Shown here piece after piece: positions 63,533 to 64,000 of a stretch of DNA of 64,000 bases (position 1 is its first letter; each line of letters starts with the position of its first letter). The notes beneath the pieces were generated by a model. That model ran no database searches. It was given only the letters and a program-made list of their open reading frames with translations, and was not told the DNA's origin. Source of the DNA: Natrinema zhouii (GTDB lineage: Archaea > Halobacteriota > Halobacteria > Halobacteriales > Natrialbaceae); assembly GCF_013456555.2 (NCBI RefSeq), contig NZ_CP084883.1:1-64000 (forward strand). Direction: 5' to 3'. The position numbers and the translations under genes were made by a program.

Positions 63533-64000
63533 CTTCCTGTTTCCACGACGCGCTTTGCATCCACAACGGAGGACACAGGGAGCACAGTCTCCACAGGCGT
63601 TGATTCGGAGCGTCCCGCTCCTAATCGCTTTGTGATACCGCGAGAAAGGATGTTCCACGCCGCGTTCGCATCTCTATCCGCTTCAAACCCACACGCCGGA
63701 CACGAGTGTTCGCGGACCCACAGCGGTTTTTCGGTCGAAACGCCGCAGGAGGCACACTCTTTCGTCGTCCCTCGCGGGTTCACGTCGACGAAGTGCGTCC
63801 CCTCGCGTTCGCACTTGTATTCGAGCATCCGCAGGAACGTTCCCCACGCCGCCCCCGCTCGGTTCCGCGAGTTGCCCGGTAGCTCGACCAACCCATTCGC
63901 GTCGAGGTCTTCGACTGCTACGAGGTCGTACTTCCGAGCGTAGTACGCTGAGAGCTTGTGGAGGAAGTCACGACGCTTGTTCTTCAAGTCGGCGTGGCGT
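63496..64000 (-). CDS. tnpB: TnpB-family RNA-guided endonuclease, C-terminal part
   Basis: The gene runs off the window's right edge, so only the C-terminal 167 residues are seen. They hold the second RuvC Glu (LVAVEDLDANGL), the zinc finger (CASCGVS and CPACGF), and the third RuvC Asp in FEADRDANAAWNILSRG. This identifies an IS200/IS605 (IS1341-type) TnpB. The domain appears intact. It stops at TAG 63496-63498, 11 bases from the convergent propeller stop. No TnpA gene is visible; the rest of the element lies beyond 64000. Confidence 0.9.
   Translation of the reverse strand, partial: RHADLKNKRRDFLHKLSAYYARKYDLVAVEDLDANGLVELPGNSRNRAGAAWGTFLRMLEYKCEREGTHFVDVNPRGTTKECASCGVSTEKPLWVREHSCPACGFEADRDANAAWNILSRGITKRLGAGRSESTPVETVLPVSSVVDAKRVVETGSPALKREPSGER

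Overview
This window is haloarchaeal chromosome, of the Natrinema, Haloterrigena or Natrialba kind. It is GC-rich. The proteins are rich in Asp and Glu. Exported proteins carry Tat signals, often with lipoboxes. Several genes have a TATA-like element about 25 bases before a start codon with almost no leader, and there is an archaeal TFB, a Bat-type HTH regulator and many families typical of haloarchaea. No rRNA, complete tRNA or CRISPR array was seen.

Layout. 0-3.2 kb: the end of an SDR oxidoreductase and two MFS transporters. 3.2-7.9 kb: a decayed stretch with a VapBC-like pair whose PIN toxin lost its start codon, an intact DUF234-type ATPase, an amidase relic broken by an 8-bp tandem duplication, and an XdhC pseudogene. 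7.9-12 kb: a cyclic-imide-hydrolase/PuuE-like deacetylase, an L-asparaginase, a XapX protein and an amidohydrolase; with the relics they look like an eroding nucleobase or cyclic-amide catabolic locus. 12-23 kb: an asparagine-synthase-like protein, two PadR paralogues, a DUF3006/MBL-lamin-tail pair, an HTH gene divergent from an unknown protein, a DrrAB-like exporter, MsrA and a CNNM/CorC protein.

23-32 kb: a five-gene peptide/nickel-type ABC operon on the minus strand in which every junction is a 4-base ATGA overlap, including one small uncharacterised ORF; then a Bat-type regulator and a DASS permease. 32-47 kb: mostly single genes (DUF2270, a lipoprotein, GDPD, an M14-like protein, NAD synthase, a BCCT transporter, TFB, TauE/SafE, a berberine-bridge-type flavoenzyme, regulators), with transposon and gene relics at 36.2 and 40-41.3 kb.

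47-63.5 kb is the most unusual part. A mostly minus-strand block encodes DUF2182, a beta-propeller protein, a glutamate-dehydrogenase homologue lacking all three active-site lysines, a PadR regulator, a small membrane protein, a lone A-type heme-copper oxidase subunit I with altered proton-channel and Mg-site residues, an MFS-like protein and a permease carrying a YHS/TRASH metal-binding segment. A plus-strand group follows (zinc-ribbon protein, DUF389, a membrane protein, a second beta-propeller), and a third beta-propeller lies after a MITE and a GNAT relic. The window ends inside an IS200/IS605-type TnpB gene whose right end abuts the stop codon of that third propeller. I know of no described system with this composition.
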